Assembly: GCA_907164885.2 (NCBI GenBank)
Contig: OU015496.1
Location: 164,356,941 to 164,420,940 of the forward strand
Reading direction: 5' to 3'
Length of the DNA: 64,000 nucleotides
DNA from: Dolomedes plantarius
Lineage: Eukaryota > Arthropoda > Arachnida > Araneae > Dolomedidae
Numbering within the stretch: the first letter of the stretch is position 1; each line of letters begins with the position of its first letter. The notes under the pieces were generated by a model. The model did no database searches. It was not told the DNA's origin and saw only the letters and a list, made by a program, of their open reading frames with translations. Of the stretch, positions 45,601-58,850 are shown piece after piece. Position numbers and translations under genes: made by a program.

Positions 45601-47901
45601 CCTCTTTAGATCTGATATGTCGATATATGACACAACAGCTTCCCTACCAACTAGTGCCACACAATGGATTGTTTATTGTCTTTTACCTTGTCTCCTTTCA
45701 ACTACTTGCGAGTAAGAGACGTCATTTATTTCGATTACACAATCCATTAGCACCTCTATTGTTATTTTATCAATTGTCCAGTATCTGCTTGCACTTATAT
45801 ATTAAAAATTTAAAATAAATTATGATAGAGAGAGAGGTAAAATAAATTACAATTATGAAACTGAGAAGGATGGACCCTTTGCAAATTGGAGAAACAAATT
45901 AAAGAGAAAAAGAAAAGTTTCTGAAGAACGAAGAGGCTGAGAAAGGAATAAAGAGCAAAGTAAAATGGCTGATTGGTTGAGAGTATCACCGTCATCTTTT
46001 GATTGACGGCAAAGAAAAAGAGAAAATTTGAAAGTAATTTTGATATGAAAATTTTGTCTTATTTAAAATCAAGAAATAAAGAAATTAAAGGGATTAAAAA
46101 GTATAATACTTATAGATTCGAAGCTGGTGAATAAGAAAAGATAGAAACTTTTACTGATTATAAGAAATAGAACAGAAGTCCCATAGTCTTTTGTGTAATA
46201 TTGAAACTTTCCAAAAACTTTCTTATTCCACTTAAATTGGGTCTGCCTAAACTATCGTGTGAGATTGATAGGTTGATTGGTTTGGAACACTACAGTCATC
46301 ATCTGAAACAAGAGGGCTGAATGTGGCCCCTAAAGGAACGACCATAATCGCTTGGGCTAAGCATCTCCTTCGTTTCCCTTTCACGAGATTAGATCAGTGT
46401 TAAGTTTAGCATTCTAAATTTGACACTGTAAAAGTCGGATATCGCAATCGATATCAAAATGATAATTTGAAAGGAGGCATATTTTTAAAATTTACCTCTG
46501 GAGGTGCTGGGTCAAGTGTTTTACGGGACTGGCATGTAGAGGATAGTGCTGGCCGCCTATACGGTGCCCCCCTAAATGAATGGCCAGCAAGCAGTCTTGC
46601 GGTGTGAGTTAGAGCGGCAGTCCGCATTCGATGTTGACCACTATTAGTCTGGTGACTGCAAGGCGTTGTTTGCCCGGTAATTCACATTCGGTCGAATGTC
46701 TAGCGACAAGTGCCTCCGCATTTGAAAAAAAAAATGACCAGATGAAATCAGTCAAGTAGTACGCTAATATTCAATGACAAACTCTCTAATGTTTCTGCTT
46801 ATAAATGATGGATTGGAGTATCTAAAATTGCCAGTTGGGCTACCAGAAACCCTTTCTGGAAGGGGAGCAGGGGTTGATGTATTTCGCTTCTGAAGGGGGG
46901 AGATATAACGAAAATCAACAGCGAAATTAGCATTTTCTATCAATTTTTGTGGGATACTGGCAGAGGGCTGACCATCTACTGTTATGTCAACGAAATACTG
47001 CAAAATCTTCTTTTGGGGTCCGGTCTGTGGTCAATAACTACGGTTACGCGTTCCCCCGTTGACTCCAGCCGATTCGAAACGCGTTGCGCAAGCAAGAGGA
47101 GTAACTGGAAACCGGATGCTGTCGTGTGTCGAGAATCCATTGCTTCCATTGACGGGCCATGCGAGGCGTGACGCAGTTATCCCCTAATAGGCGGCGCCGC
47201 ACAATGACGCGTAATAAATACGCCTTGAGAGATTGATACGGCAGATACGAGTCGAGACCCATTGTCTCGAACGCTGATGGAACGGATCCGGACAAATCTT
47301 GCAGTCATGGATACTCTCCCGCGGTTAATTCAATCCCTCCAGGTGTGTTAGACCAGTGGTCGGTGACCCTCGGAGTTTTTGTATACATGTTACAGCGATT
47401 TTAGAGGCAAAGAAGAAAACGTTGGAGCCCGCACCTCTGTTAAAAGATTAAACATTTCAAAGGCAAAATCAATTTTACGAGTTTGTTTTCCTAACTTTCG
47501 CCGAGGTAGGCGTCATTCAAGACAAAACAGAAAAAGCGTAAAAGACGGCACCGAAGCGATTAGGGTGTATTTAGAGGTACTGGAAACGCAAAAATATACC
47601 TTTTTAAAGGAGAGGTGGATTTTGAAAATTGTTTCTTTTAAATTTTTCAACGGATTATTTTAACACGGTTAGGTTGTTAAATAATTAACCTCAAATAACC
47701 TTCTCCAAAATTTTGTAGTAATACATTGAAACCAATTTTAGATTTCACAATTTTAATGCAATTTTACCCGTAACGATCATTTAGTGGTTATCGTTGTGTA
47801 CTTCCATCCCATGGGCTCGAGTTGGAATGTAGGATAAAGCTTGGACAATCCTGATCTGCCACATTATAGAAAGCGATGTTCGTTGTTCCCATATTATAAC
47901 A
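42348..47901. other. 5.5 kb without recognisable genes; (ATT)n at 42655-42690
   Basis: Short frames only. A minus-strand frame at 44148-44453 (101 codons) starts with a hydrophobic stretch and contains several Cys, but I cannot tie it to any family and it has no supporting context. An unassigned GC-richer repeat-like segment lies at 46495-46735. Confidence 0.45.
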
Positions 47902-48646
<745 letters not shown>

Positions 48647-50559
48647 TAATCTACTAAATAAAAGGCTATTAAATTTTAAAAAAGTGAAGTTTTTAAAATT
48701 CAAATTAATTTAATAGATAATTTATTATAGGGCATTAAATTATTGTTGTCTAAAATTTAAAAAAATTAAAATTGCTTTTGAAAAATTAAGTAGAAATATT
48801 TTTGAAAAACTTGCGCATGTAACTGAAATGTCTGTTTTTTTTTAAGGTATCCGTGCACCTTTAAATCGCCATTTTCTGTCAAAGTATTGATGTTTTTTCT
48901 TCCAAAAGCCTAATCTTTTATCTTTCTAATTCTGCTTGATTTTATAAATCTGGTGGATTTTAGTACGAAAATAGTTATTTTTAAAGTAAGAAATGTGTTG
49001 TAATGTTATTTTGTAGCATTTTCTCAAAAATTTATTTTTTCTTAGCTCATCTTTACGCAAAACTTCCTATAGCAAAAAGTGATGCTCAAAATGCCTTGAA
49101 ATTTAGGATATTTTAATCTATGAATGTTTATAAAAGGAATAGACTATGCTCATTATTAGATTAATTAGTTTTTTGTGTACACGGATATGAATCGCAAGTG
49201 ACAATGAATTTTAAGTGATTTTTCTGTACATCAGTATTTTAACTGCTACAGACTCTGAGATAAACAGAGTATAATCCTAAGAATACTCTGTTCCCTGTTT
49301 ATTTTTGAGTTATCATGTTTTGTGGAAATGTCAAATTTTTGCCATTTTTTTTCCAGTTTTCCCCTTTAAAAAATTATTTTAATGTTACAGCTAAATTTTC
49401 AGACTTATTTTTCAAGTTTTTACTTACATGTATGTCATTTAAAAAGTAGATAAAAAGACAAAATTTAAAAATTTCAAAATATCACCTCCGTGATACCTTA
49501 AATGACTCCGTGGTACCTTAAATGAGGGAAAAGTAGTTATAACACATTCTTCTGCTAATGAAAGGTTAGGAAAAGAACGGGAGGAAAATGTTCATTCCTA
49601 GCTCAAAACGAGGATGAGAATTTACTTGGTCCACTGATAGCCTGCTTCAAGGCTGCTAGGTACTGAGGGAAAAAAAAAAATCGCTTTTCGGCTATATCTG
49701 CTTGTTTTTGACAGTTGCGGAGGAGTCGAGTTTAAAACCGTTTGCCTCCATAGCATGAAGTTACATTTCACGAAATAGGTCCATAGATCACAAATTAGAT
49801 AGCTCTTGTATGATCTTATAGAACTCCAGATTATTTTGAAATGATTAGATATTTTTATATTTTTACATTAATATATTTTAGCATTAATTTATATATTTTT
49901 ATATTTTTGCATATTTTATATTTTTACATTTTTATAGTTCATTTTTATCTTAAAACTTTGCTATGAAATAAACTTTAGTTTGTCGTTTACTTGTAAGTAT
50001 ATCCTCTCTCTTAATTGACTTTTTCTACGAAATTTTAGGTGAGGGAGAGAAATGAGGCTGACAAATAGATGCATCTTGGGTACGACTCAGGTTAGTTAAA
50101 GATAGTAGATAATTCTGAGCTCGGTACAAAATGTCAACAGCCGTATAACACAGTCTAAAATATTTCCATAATTACACCTGTAACAAAATTAATCTTTGAT
50201 AACTTTGATTAAATACTCAATGTATGATATAGAGATTCAGAAAAATAAAAAGAAAAAAAAAACGAATGTGATAATTGGAAATGCGCGTGGGGCGTTTCGA
50301 ATTTATGAAATGCTTGAAATTTTTGAAATTCAGGAAATGCAAGAATAGACATAAATAAATTGAGTATATTATTTTCAAAGTTGGCTATCATGTTACGCAC
50401 GAAAACTGCTCATTGTGGACACGAATATGAGTATAAACTTTTTATTTTCTGTTTTCCTAATGCGGCAGGCAATATTGTTTTTCGAAATTCACCCATTTCT
50501 GCCCCACGAAATTGTTGATTGCTTGTAATGAGAACACTGTATAGATTAACCAATATCAC
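48647..50559. other. AT-rich sequence, no feature recognised
   Basis: Nothing supported. A direct repeat (TGAC/TGACTCCGTGGTACCTTAAAT) occurs at about 49485-49525. Confidence 0.5.
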
Positions 50560-50826
50560 TGGTGCCAACCCTGGTGCGAACTGGCACCAACCGTAGTGCC
50601 ACCTTAATTTTGACCGAGCATCCCAAGAGTCATCAGGGGTGAGGGAAGAGCTCTTACCCTCCTACCACCCACCCCTATAAACCAATAGAAGGACTTTCCG
50701 GCTGACACGTTTAACATCCCCATAGCCGGCGTGGAAACAAAAGCATTCACTAGCGTCTGTGGAGATTCGAACCAAGTACCCTCAGTACCGAATCCCAATA
50801 CATTAATCACAAGACTGCCCAGGGTA
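50560..50826 (-). mobile_element. tRNA-derived SINE, AAC-tailed family, copy 4 (diverged)
   Basis: Minus-strand match to the family body (GGTGGCACTACGG, CCGGAAAGTCC, GGTTCGAATCTCC as box B near 50763-50775). The AAC tail is missing, and the left end (about 50558) has a local repeat of GGTGC(G/C)AAC. No target duplication was found. Confidence 0.7.
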
Positions 50827-52654
50827 TGTGCATACTATTTAGCATACTCTCATCATATACTCAGCTATGCGTTCAGGAAGTTCACTGTTCTCTTAGGGCA
50901 GGACATTGGTTTATCCCGTAGAACTTCAGACCCCAAGTTAAGTTATGCAGAATTTTCATCTCAGTACCTATCTAATCACATATTAGCAAATGCATATTTT
51001 TTAATTAATTATGGTTTTGTAGTATGAAGGTTGGTGTTTAAATAAAGAGCGCTTAGTTTTTAAATATTAATGTCTTTTATATAGTTAATTATTTACTGGA
51101 CCTTGAACTATCTATTTCTACCATATAAAAATTTTAAAAAAAATCACGAAAATATAAAATTTAGAATTGAAGTAAAAAATTTTTTAATAAACAATCACAT
51201 TGTATTTAAAGGTCTATTTTTAAATGCAGAAAAAATTACTAAAATATATTAGTTTGTTAATGAGGGATTAGAAAAATATCGAGAGGAAAATTTCCTGTAG
51301 CTTAACATGAGGACTTGAAATCTACTAAATCAGCTGAAGTACGTATCTTAAGGTTGCCTCTACATATATGCCAAAGTTATTTTTATGCAATATGAGAAAA
51401 CTGCGGAATGCAAAGTCTTTTAGTTTATAGATCACACAAACTCTGTTTATCTAGATAGTTTACATGAATAAACTTGAAAGTTCTGAAGTTTCTTTTGAAA
51501 GAAAGATATTTTAGTACATGTTTCCATTAGCTATAATTTTGTTGCCCATTTTTAGTTGAAATCTCAATTAAAGTAGCAAATATTCTTTAGCTTGAAGTTC
51601 AACAGTTGTTAGTCACTTTTCTCACCTCTATAGCGACCGATTTTTCTATTATTGAGGGGAGAAGCAAGGGGGATTTATGGAAGGACCATGGTCATTTATG
51701 ATTTCAGTTAAAGGTAAGTATGAGAAACTCTCACAGGATGGATGTTATATGTCTTTATGACATCAACAAGAATGCTTGTATGACGACGAAGGATTGGGCG
51801 ACCGACTTCAAAGCCTAGCCCAACATTTCGCCTAATTTCAAAACCCAAGCAAGCGATTAACTTAAATAATACACAGACTTGCGCGCGCTTTATGCAAAAC
51901 AGTCGCTCCTACTGTACCACAGAAATGCTAACAAGGAACCGGACTGTAACTGAATATAAATAACGGCAAATAATGCTGAATAATGTATTATACGCAGAAT
52001 GTGAACTGCTTTCATACAGTACATAAAGCACCTGGCGGGAACAGTCGCTGTACATATATTCGAAAAAGAACGCATCGTGCGAGAGCCTGTCATAGATGCG
52101 GGGCATGCAGGGCTTTTATACTCATCCAGATCTTCATTCATCACCTTCTCCCTGCCATAACCGTAACCGTAATGCTCTCCCGTTTCTGACATGTATAAAT
52201 TTCGCTGTCATGTGGTCTTCTCATGCCTTCGAGAAGCGAAATTTCTTCCAACGCTCCCGAGGTTTCGAAGCTTGTTTCTCCTTTTTCTGGAAAGGGAGAG
52301 CGCGGAACAAATGTTTAAAAAAAATTGCCTGAACGGGGAAGGGGTACCGGAGTCTCTTTTTTTCCTTCCTTTCCGCGCGCTGTTTATTCAAACTAAGTGC
52401 CCTTTTATGCAAATTGATTTAAATTTATTCATGCCCTGCGCGCGGGAACGGCTCCAGTTTTCTCTCTCAATCCTCGGGAAAGAGGTCTTTAAGTCTTTAA
52501 CGTCGAGATCAATGGTTTTCGAAGCGGGAGGAAAGGAGGGTTGTTAGTGAAGGTGGTCGCTTATTATTTTTATCATTTTTTAATGCACGGGCTTGTTCTC
52601 TCAGGCTTGGAATCCTCTGATCTCTTTTGCATGAAGGAGCGTTCATTCCTGTAT
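50827..52654. other. No gene recognised; GC-richer patch 52070-52550
   Basis: AT-rich DNA is followed by a more balanced patch with several overlapping short frames on both strands. None has a recognisable motif. Confidence 0.45.
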
Positions 52655-53570
52655 TGTTACAAAGTACTGTATATCCTCGACAGATCTTTACTATGCAAAA
52701 ATACTTTTACTCCATGTACTTTTTGAGTTTTGCAGAATGACGCTGTACTAAAACTTTGCTAGAGAGATTACAACACATTGACTTTGCTCATGACTTTACT
52801 TGACTTTACTCTTCTAGAATAATACTAAAACTTCATTTAATTTATTATTAAGGATTTTTTAAAATGACTAAAATATATATATATACTTTACTGATGAAAA
52901 CTTTCTTTTAGTCATCAATAAAACTTTAGTAGCAACTTTACTACTCACAGGCTATACTGTACCAAAGCACTGTCAATCCATGACAGACCTTTACTGTACA
53001 AAAATACTTTTACTCTGAGCATTTTTTTTTTTTTTTTTTTTAGTTTTTCAGAATGACGCTGTATTAAAACTTTGCTAGAGAGTTTACTACACACTGACGT
53101 TGCTTATGACTTTACTTGTCTTTACTCTTCTAGAATATTATTAAAACTTCATATAATTTATTATTAAGGTTTTTTAAAATGACTAAAATATATACTATCT
53201 TTACTGATGAAAACTGCCTTTTAGTCACCAGTAAAACTTTAGTAGCAACTTTAATACTCACAGACTATACTGTTACAAAGCACTGTCTATCCATGACAGA
53301 ACTTTATTAAAATACTTTTACTTCAAGTATTTTTGGAGCTTTGTTGTACTGACACTTGTTTGGTAGAGATTTTACTATACGTTGACATTGCTCATGAATT
53401 TACTTGACTTTACTTTACTAAAATATTAATGAAACTTCATTGAATTTGTTGGTAAAACTTTTCTAATGACTAAACTATGTGCTATATTCACTAATTAAAA
53501 CTTCATTTTGGTCACCCCAAAAAAAAAAAAAAAAAAAAAAATAGGGTTTTTACTACTCACTGGGCTATAC
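52655..53570 (+). repeat. Tandem triplication, ~310 bp unit
   Basis: Units start at about 52655, 52959 and 53271 (TGTTACAAAG/TGTACCAAAG; spacing 304 and 312). Each contains CATTGAC...TGACTTTACT, AAAATGACTAAAATATAT, GATGAAAACT, CTTTTAGTCA and ACTTTACTACTCAC. The third copy is the most diverged and ends in a poly(A)-like run at 53517-53541. Confidence 0.9.
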
Positions 53571-53614
53571 TGATGACTTCACTTATTTAACTATAATAAA
53601 TGCGAATAATTTTA

Positions 53615-53746
53615 AAGAATGTTCCCGTAGAATTCGCCAGCGTCAGCGTTAAAAATTCCGTTGGCGTTGATTGGTTAAATGGGTCAATGATTGGTTTATG
53701 ATTGGTTAAAAATTTTAACGCTGACGGATTCTATGTGAACAGGCCC
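53615..53746. mobile_element. Harbinger-like MITE, copy 2
   Basis: The right end GAACAGGCCC and the left TGTTCCCGTAGAATTC are inverted. TTA flanks lie at 53612-53614 and 53747-53749. The interior repeats GATTGGTTAAA/TTGGTTAAATGG as direct and inverted copies. Same family as 41829-41966. Confidence 0.75.
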
Positions 53747-53848
53747 TTATCTAAAAAAATTATTTCCTGTATCTTTGGACTTTTTAAAGAATTATTCTGT
53801 TTTAGAACTATCAAACTAGGAACACTGCGTGCTGTTGGCAATTTTCGG

Positions 53849-54085
53849 GGGGCCCGAGGTAGCCCAGTGGTAGCACGCTGGACCTTGGACTGGGGGAGGT
53901 GCTCGATTGGAATCCCGACACGACGCCATTAAATACCTTTGTGTCTAGGCCGGATATGGGCACTTTAAATCTGTAGACCGAACATTCTTCTACGAGGTCA
54001 GAGAGGGTAGGAGAAGATACGAACCCACCAGATGTCGCCATTGGGGGTGCTTGGTCTAAATTGGGATGGCAGCCTATTTACTGGC
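53849..54085 (+). mobile_element. tRNA-derived SINE, AAC-tailed family, copy 5 (3'-truncated)
   Basis: The head GAGGTAGCCCAGTGGTAGCA and the body CTGTAGACCGAACATTC and GAGAGGGTAGGAGAAGATACG match the family in plus orientation. The match fades after about 54085 and no AAC tail is present. Confidence 0.75.
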
Positions 54086-55327
54086 AGGGATTCAATACTG
54101 GAAGACCTTAGCGGCTACGTCGAGCCTTGTCTCATGCGTTGGAAATTGGAAATTTACAAAACACAGTATTTAACAGTGCAATCCCAGAATTTAGAAACGT
54201 AGTAATTTTACTGTCATTTACATTTTACAATTCATGAATTACGGCCTGTCATTCTGGGTGAAGCTTGGGTTAAAAGATCATTCGAAATACGGGTAAATAA
54301 AAATAAATAAAATCTTATATCATGAACCTCCGTAAGTAAAAAAAAAAAAAATGGATGAAGAATTATTCAGATGGTAAATGAATTTTTTAAGAATCACTTA
54401 CATATTTTTTAATTCAAAAAGAATTTGTTCAATTTTTAATTTTTTTTTCAAATACTCCTTTGATGAGACCGACGGTATTATTTCGGGGAAGAGAAGGGTT
54501 AAAAATCTCTGAGCCGAAAAGGATCTTTGAATTTTGATGTAGATGTTTTAGCCATACTTGTTCGCAGGGAGACGGATATACAAACATAGTAACAAAAAAC
54601 AGAAAATCCTCGTGGTGTTTCTCTGGGCCTTAACTATTCACTTTGCTTGTAAGCCTCACTCGCCTGGCGTGTCTAATGCGGCCGAAGAGATGATCCATGT
54701 AAGTTATTCTCATGCCCTGCAAACTTGAGTCTTGCTGAAGACCTCGAGACCTATTATTTGCGGTTACAGGAGAAGGAAAGATTTGTACGCAATGGGCTTA
54801 AAGGTGGGGATAGGTATTTTAGACAACCACGGTGGCAGTATTCCGAGACGGGAGCTTTCCCACCGTCGAAGTCGAAACAGAAATGTAAGCCCTGTTTTGT
54901 CGTCATCGAGCGGAACTCCAGCTTACGACGAGATCATGAGGTCATTATGAATGAACCGAGATATGAACCTTTTAGATGAAGCCGCGCCTCGCTAATGCTG
55001 AAATGCCCCCATAGGCAAGGATATAAGTTACTAACTCATAAAGATTTCTAAAATTAGCATATAAAGTTAAGTCTTTATTTAAAAGAATGATTCCCATCGT
55101 CTCACTTAAAAGTTTCATTTAAAAAGAAGATTTGTCAAAGAGAAAATAACTGAAGTAGTAAAAACGTACTCAGATAAAATGAATGAAAGAGGTTGGGAAA
55201 ACTAGACTAAACGACTATTTATAGCTTAATTAAACATCAAGTGTTCACGTAAATTCACTCGCGTATTGAGAATTTAGTATATATTCTCTAACGAGACAAA
55301 ATTTAAAAATTAGCAAATATTTATATT
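54086..55327. other. No gene recognised
   Basis: Short frames around 54725-54979 overlap in two frames with no recognisable motif. Nothing supported. Confidence 0.45.
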
Positions 55328-55339
55328 CCCACAAAACTG

Positions 55340-55517
55340 TGCTGGACGATGGCCGAATGACTAAGGCGCTGGCTTTCGGTACCAGAGTCTGTGGGTTCGA
55401 GTCCCAGTATTGGCATGGACGTTTGTAGCCGTTCGGAATTGGTTTTAAACTGTAGGTCCCGGTCTAATTAGCCCCCGTATAGCAAAAAATGACCGCTCTC
55501 AACCGAACCAATACAAA
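55340..55517 (+). mobile_element. tRNA-derived SINE, third family, with perfect target duplication
   Basis: The head is close to a tRNA-Leu/Ser-type gene: box A-like GATGGCCGAATGACTAAGG and box B GGTTCGAGTCCCA. The would-be anticodon stem is imperfect and the acceptor strands do not pair. A non-tRNA body follows. The 12 bp direct repeat CCCACAAAACTG flanks the copy exactly (55328-55339 and 55518-55529). This marks it as a retroposed SINE rather than a tRNA gene. Confidence 0.88.
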
Positions 55518-55529
55518 CCCACAAAACTG

Positions 55530-56661
55530 AACGTCAATTTGCTCCGCATATACGTTAAGGAATGAAAAGCAGGATAATGTATGTGAAATAATAGGCAAAA
55601 ATAAATTTAAAATTGAATTAAATCTATAGTAGAGGAAAGAAAGATGCGGTTCTAAAAATTTCCATCGTGATAAACTCTAAAGATTGTGTGTTTCATATGA
55701 ATCCCTAAACTGTACATAAATCTATTTCTGCTCCTTTTAAGTATCTTATAAAAGAAAGTGTGAGGCCTCTTGAATTATACTGAAAGGTTTTATCATATAT
55801 CGAAGGAAACTTCGTTGTATAGAATTTTTTACGTATTAGAAAGGGATTAGTTTGCAAGAAAATATCGTTCAAAGCTCAAGGATAAGCAGAAAATTTCGTT
55901 AAACATAAAAGTTCATAGATTCAAAATTCTTTATGCGGAAGTTACTGTATGTATTCTTTAACGTGGCTTATAATTGTTGGGTTTAACAGCTTTAAGCTCA
56001 TACCTCCTCTATACTAATGTCGGAATGAATATAAAATTTAGCTTAATTTTCAAGCGCTTGAAAATTATCCACAAAACTTTCAAATCTAATTCTCTGCATG
56101 TACTGGTTCCTGTTTTGTTTAGCCAGTCCTGCACACAGTAAAGAACTCAACTAAGAAATATCTAAAGCGTTTATTAAAGCAATAATTAGCTCTCCTGATT
56201 GTATTTCTGTACTTGAATTTATCGAGTTTTCTTTATTACTCCCAGTACCAACACACTCGTGAATTGTAGCTGATTTAGCCCTTATATTCAATGGACTTTG
56301 AAATCTACCATGAATTAATTTTATTTCATTTGTATTTATCTATTTATTTTTAGTGTTATTATAATTAAAAATGTTTTCCAAAAATACTCAATTAAAAGCT
56401 TCACGAAACACACCCTGGTAGGGAAGGGCAAATAATACAAAAATAAGCATTTTCTCTTAGTGTAGCAACTATGGGCGTAGGTTTTGCACCGATTATTGGT
56501 TCTATAGTATAGTTGAAAGGCAAACTGATTCAAAAAGCAGTATTTCTATAATAAAAATTGAAAAAAAGGTTTTTTTCAAAAATTAAACAACGAAGGATGG
56601 AAATTCTTCGTTCGATTTTGTCATCTTCATATCTGAATATTGGACCTCACATAGTGGAAGA
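55530..56661. other. AT-rich sequence, no feature recognised
   Basis: Nothing supported on either strand. Confidence 0.5.
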
Positions 56662-56669
56662 CGCATATT

Positions 56670-56848
56670 CAGTGGCGCACCCAGGATTTTTTCTTCGGGG
56701 GGGGGCGCGACATGAATGGATAAAAATATTTATAATGCATGGGGGGGGGGGGACCGATATGAACGAATAAAAATATTTATAATGCAAAATCAATATCTCT
56801 ACTTCTTTGGGGGGGAGGGCCCCCTGCCCGCCCCTAGGTGCACCACTG
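56670..56848. mobile_element. hAT-like MITE with internal duplication and G-runs
   Basis: The ends are CAGTGGCGCACCCAGG and CCTAGGTGCACCACTG (inverted). Flanks CGCATATT (56662-56669) and AGCATATT (56849-56856) agree at 7 of 8 positions, matching the 8 bp duplication of hAT elements. A ~45 bp segment with GAATGGATAAAAATATTTAT is duplicated inside, with a G-run next to it. Confidence 0.8.
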
Positions 56849-56856
56849 AGCATATT

Positions 56857-57872
56857 TATATCGCTGTGGGCTGGATTGGCATAAAAATTTTCGACGCTTC
56901 TTCAAATATTAGGCAATACATTAAAAAGGAAAGAAACCATTCTATCGTTTAAATAACGGGGTGAAAATTGGTTTCTTCCAAAACCAAAGTGTTCCCCAAC
57001 GTGCGTTAGTTGACTTCACGCATCTTCAGTCTTCATGTTCAGCTAAGGAAATTTTCCTTTTAGTATTTTTCTCATCATAAATTAGCCAAAGCATATTTTT
57101 GACTTCTGTGTTTCGCATATAAAAGTAGACGTATAAACAGGCTTATAAAAACACGTAATTTTAAAAAATGAGATATTTTCGGTGTTAATTTTTTACAGGA
57201 CATCAAATTATTTATGGCTAAGTTTTGACTTTAAATCCCCCCCCCCTCCTTCCAGTTACGTCATGGGCTGCACAGCCATTTTTTTTATTGTTTAAACAGC
57301 GAACCGACACCCGTCACTCAAAAGAAAGACACCGGCAATAGCCCTCAATTATCCAGTCTACGCCTAAACTGAGATTACAGGGGCAGCCCCAGAAATTCCT
57401 GAACTTAAACTCCCAACCCTCCGCTTTCTGGAATACCGTGATTAGGAGAATTCGAAAGGGTTCCAAATCCCCGAGCGGCCGACACTAGATCCTCCAAGTG
57501 AGGGGTGGGTGGAACTTCACCCTCTGATGTCCCTTTCCTGCCCCTTCATTAAATCCCCCCTTTAAAATGCATCCCCCCCTTTGACGCTTCATTGGTCGGG
57601 CATTACGTCCAATTACTCCGGATTAGAGCATCGCGGCAAGATGTATCAGGCAGTGTACGTAATTGGAACAGTAGAACACCGTTTTGCCGGTGTTCGAGAA
57701 CACACTGAAATTGAGAAAAGAGAGTTTTGGAGTTGATTTTTTACTATCATTTACGCTGTCTTTGTTATTGTTTGTTCCCATTTGTTGTAATCAGGCTCGT
57801 GAAAACATTTGAAACTTTAGGAGTGGAGAAAATTTCCTTAATTTCTGCAAGCTGAATGAGGTTCTTTCGCTC
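56857..57872. other. No gene recognised
   Basis: AT-rich DNA is followed by a more GC-rich patch (57290-57670). Nothing supported. Confidence 0.45.
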
Positions 57873-57876
57873 TTAA

Positions 57877-58282
57877 GGCTACTGTGTACTAACCTTATTG
57901 GATTCGCTAATCTCAATGTTAACCTATGGAGAAAATGTGTCCAAGGATTGCCGACTTTGATTGAAAGTTTTTTTCAAAAATTGTACTCCGTAATAGAGGA
58001 AGAAATTTTATACCTTGGGCATTTTTCGTTTAAAAAAAATGCAAATAATATTTTAAAATTTTAAATATTCGGGGGGGGGGGAACTGGAATAGTGTTTTAA
58101 ACACTTATAGATTCCTTTGGTGGGCGAAATTTCTAAAATGAATCCTGTTGCAAGGTGCAGGGGCTAGCTGAAAGTACCATTTTTATTGGATTATCAGCAT
58201 TTATATAGCTGTAAATAGACAAATTTTATCCATAGGTTAACACTGAAGGGAGCGAATCCCATAGGGTTAGTACACAACAGCC
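57877..58282. mobile_element. piggyBac-like MITE, copy 1
   Basis: The ends GGCTACTGTGTACTAACC and GGTTAGTACACAACAGCC are inverted. They are directly flanked by TTAA (57873-57876 and 58283-58286), the piggyBac target. The inverted similarity extends ~55 bp (to GTTAACCTATGG). No transposase. An inverted-orientation copy starts at 63711. Confidence 0.8.
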
Positions 58283-58286
58283 TTAA

Positions 58287-58630
58287 TGTTGTTGTGATTG
58301 AGAAGTTCTGGGGTTTCGAATAACTATTCGAGCACGTTTTCTTTTCAGCTATCCCCTCTTTTTCTTATGCAGCTGTTGTGCTGTTAATGCTGATGTGATT
58401 GAGATCTCCTCGATTATTGGTGAAATGTTGACTAATCGTTCACCCCTTCTTTATTGTTTTCTTGTTTTTTCATATCCTATCTTTATGATGATCATGTCTT
58501 GTCATCTGATTGGCGAGTTTTCTAATGATTCTAAACGTCGCCGTTATTGATGCTTAAAATGAAGAAAAGGGCAGAGTGAAGTATGGGAAGCTAAAATGTT
58601 CAGTTGAGAACGAATGCGGTTCTTTGTCAA
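58287..58630. other. No gene recognised
   Basis: Nothing supported. Confidence 0.45.
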
Positions 58631-58850
58631 TAGCGCCCTTTACACGTATGTTCTTTCCCGAGTGAAACCACGATCCCGCACGATTGAGTGCACGTGTGAA
58701 GGTGTCTCAGAGGAAGGGAAAGCTGCTTTGGAGCGTACTGCAAGTTTTCCTCCGTGCAATCCCGTACGCTCTTTTGCGAGTGTTTGGAGCGTGCGCGCAA
58801 TCCCGTACGCTCCAAGCAATCGTGAAAGAACATACGTGTAAAGGGCGCTA
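58631..58850. mobile_element. 220 bp MITE with 27 bp perfect-looking inverted repeats
   Basis: The left end TAGCGCCCTTTACACGTATG continues TTCTTTC, and the right end is its exact inverse ending AAGGGCGCTA. The interior repeats GCAATCCCGTACGCTC twice. A TA target is plausible because both termini end in TA. No other copy was seen in the window. Confidence 0.8.

Noticed and set aside
55340..55425. Possible tRNA gene (Leu/Ser-like head)
   Set aside because: The acceptor strands do not pair, the anticodon loop is inconsistent with the body, and the segment is part of a longer unit bounded by a perfect 12 bp duplication, so it is a SINE.
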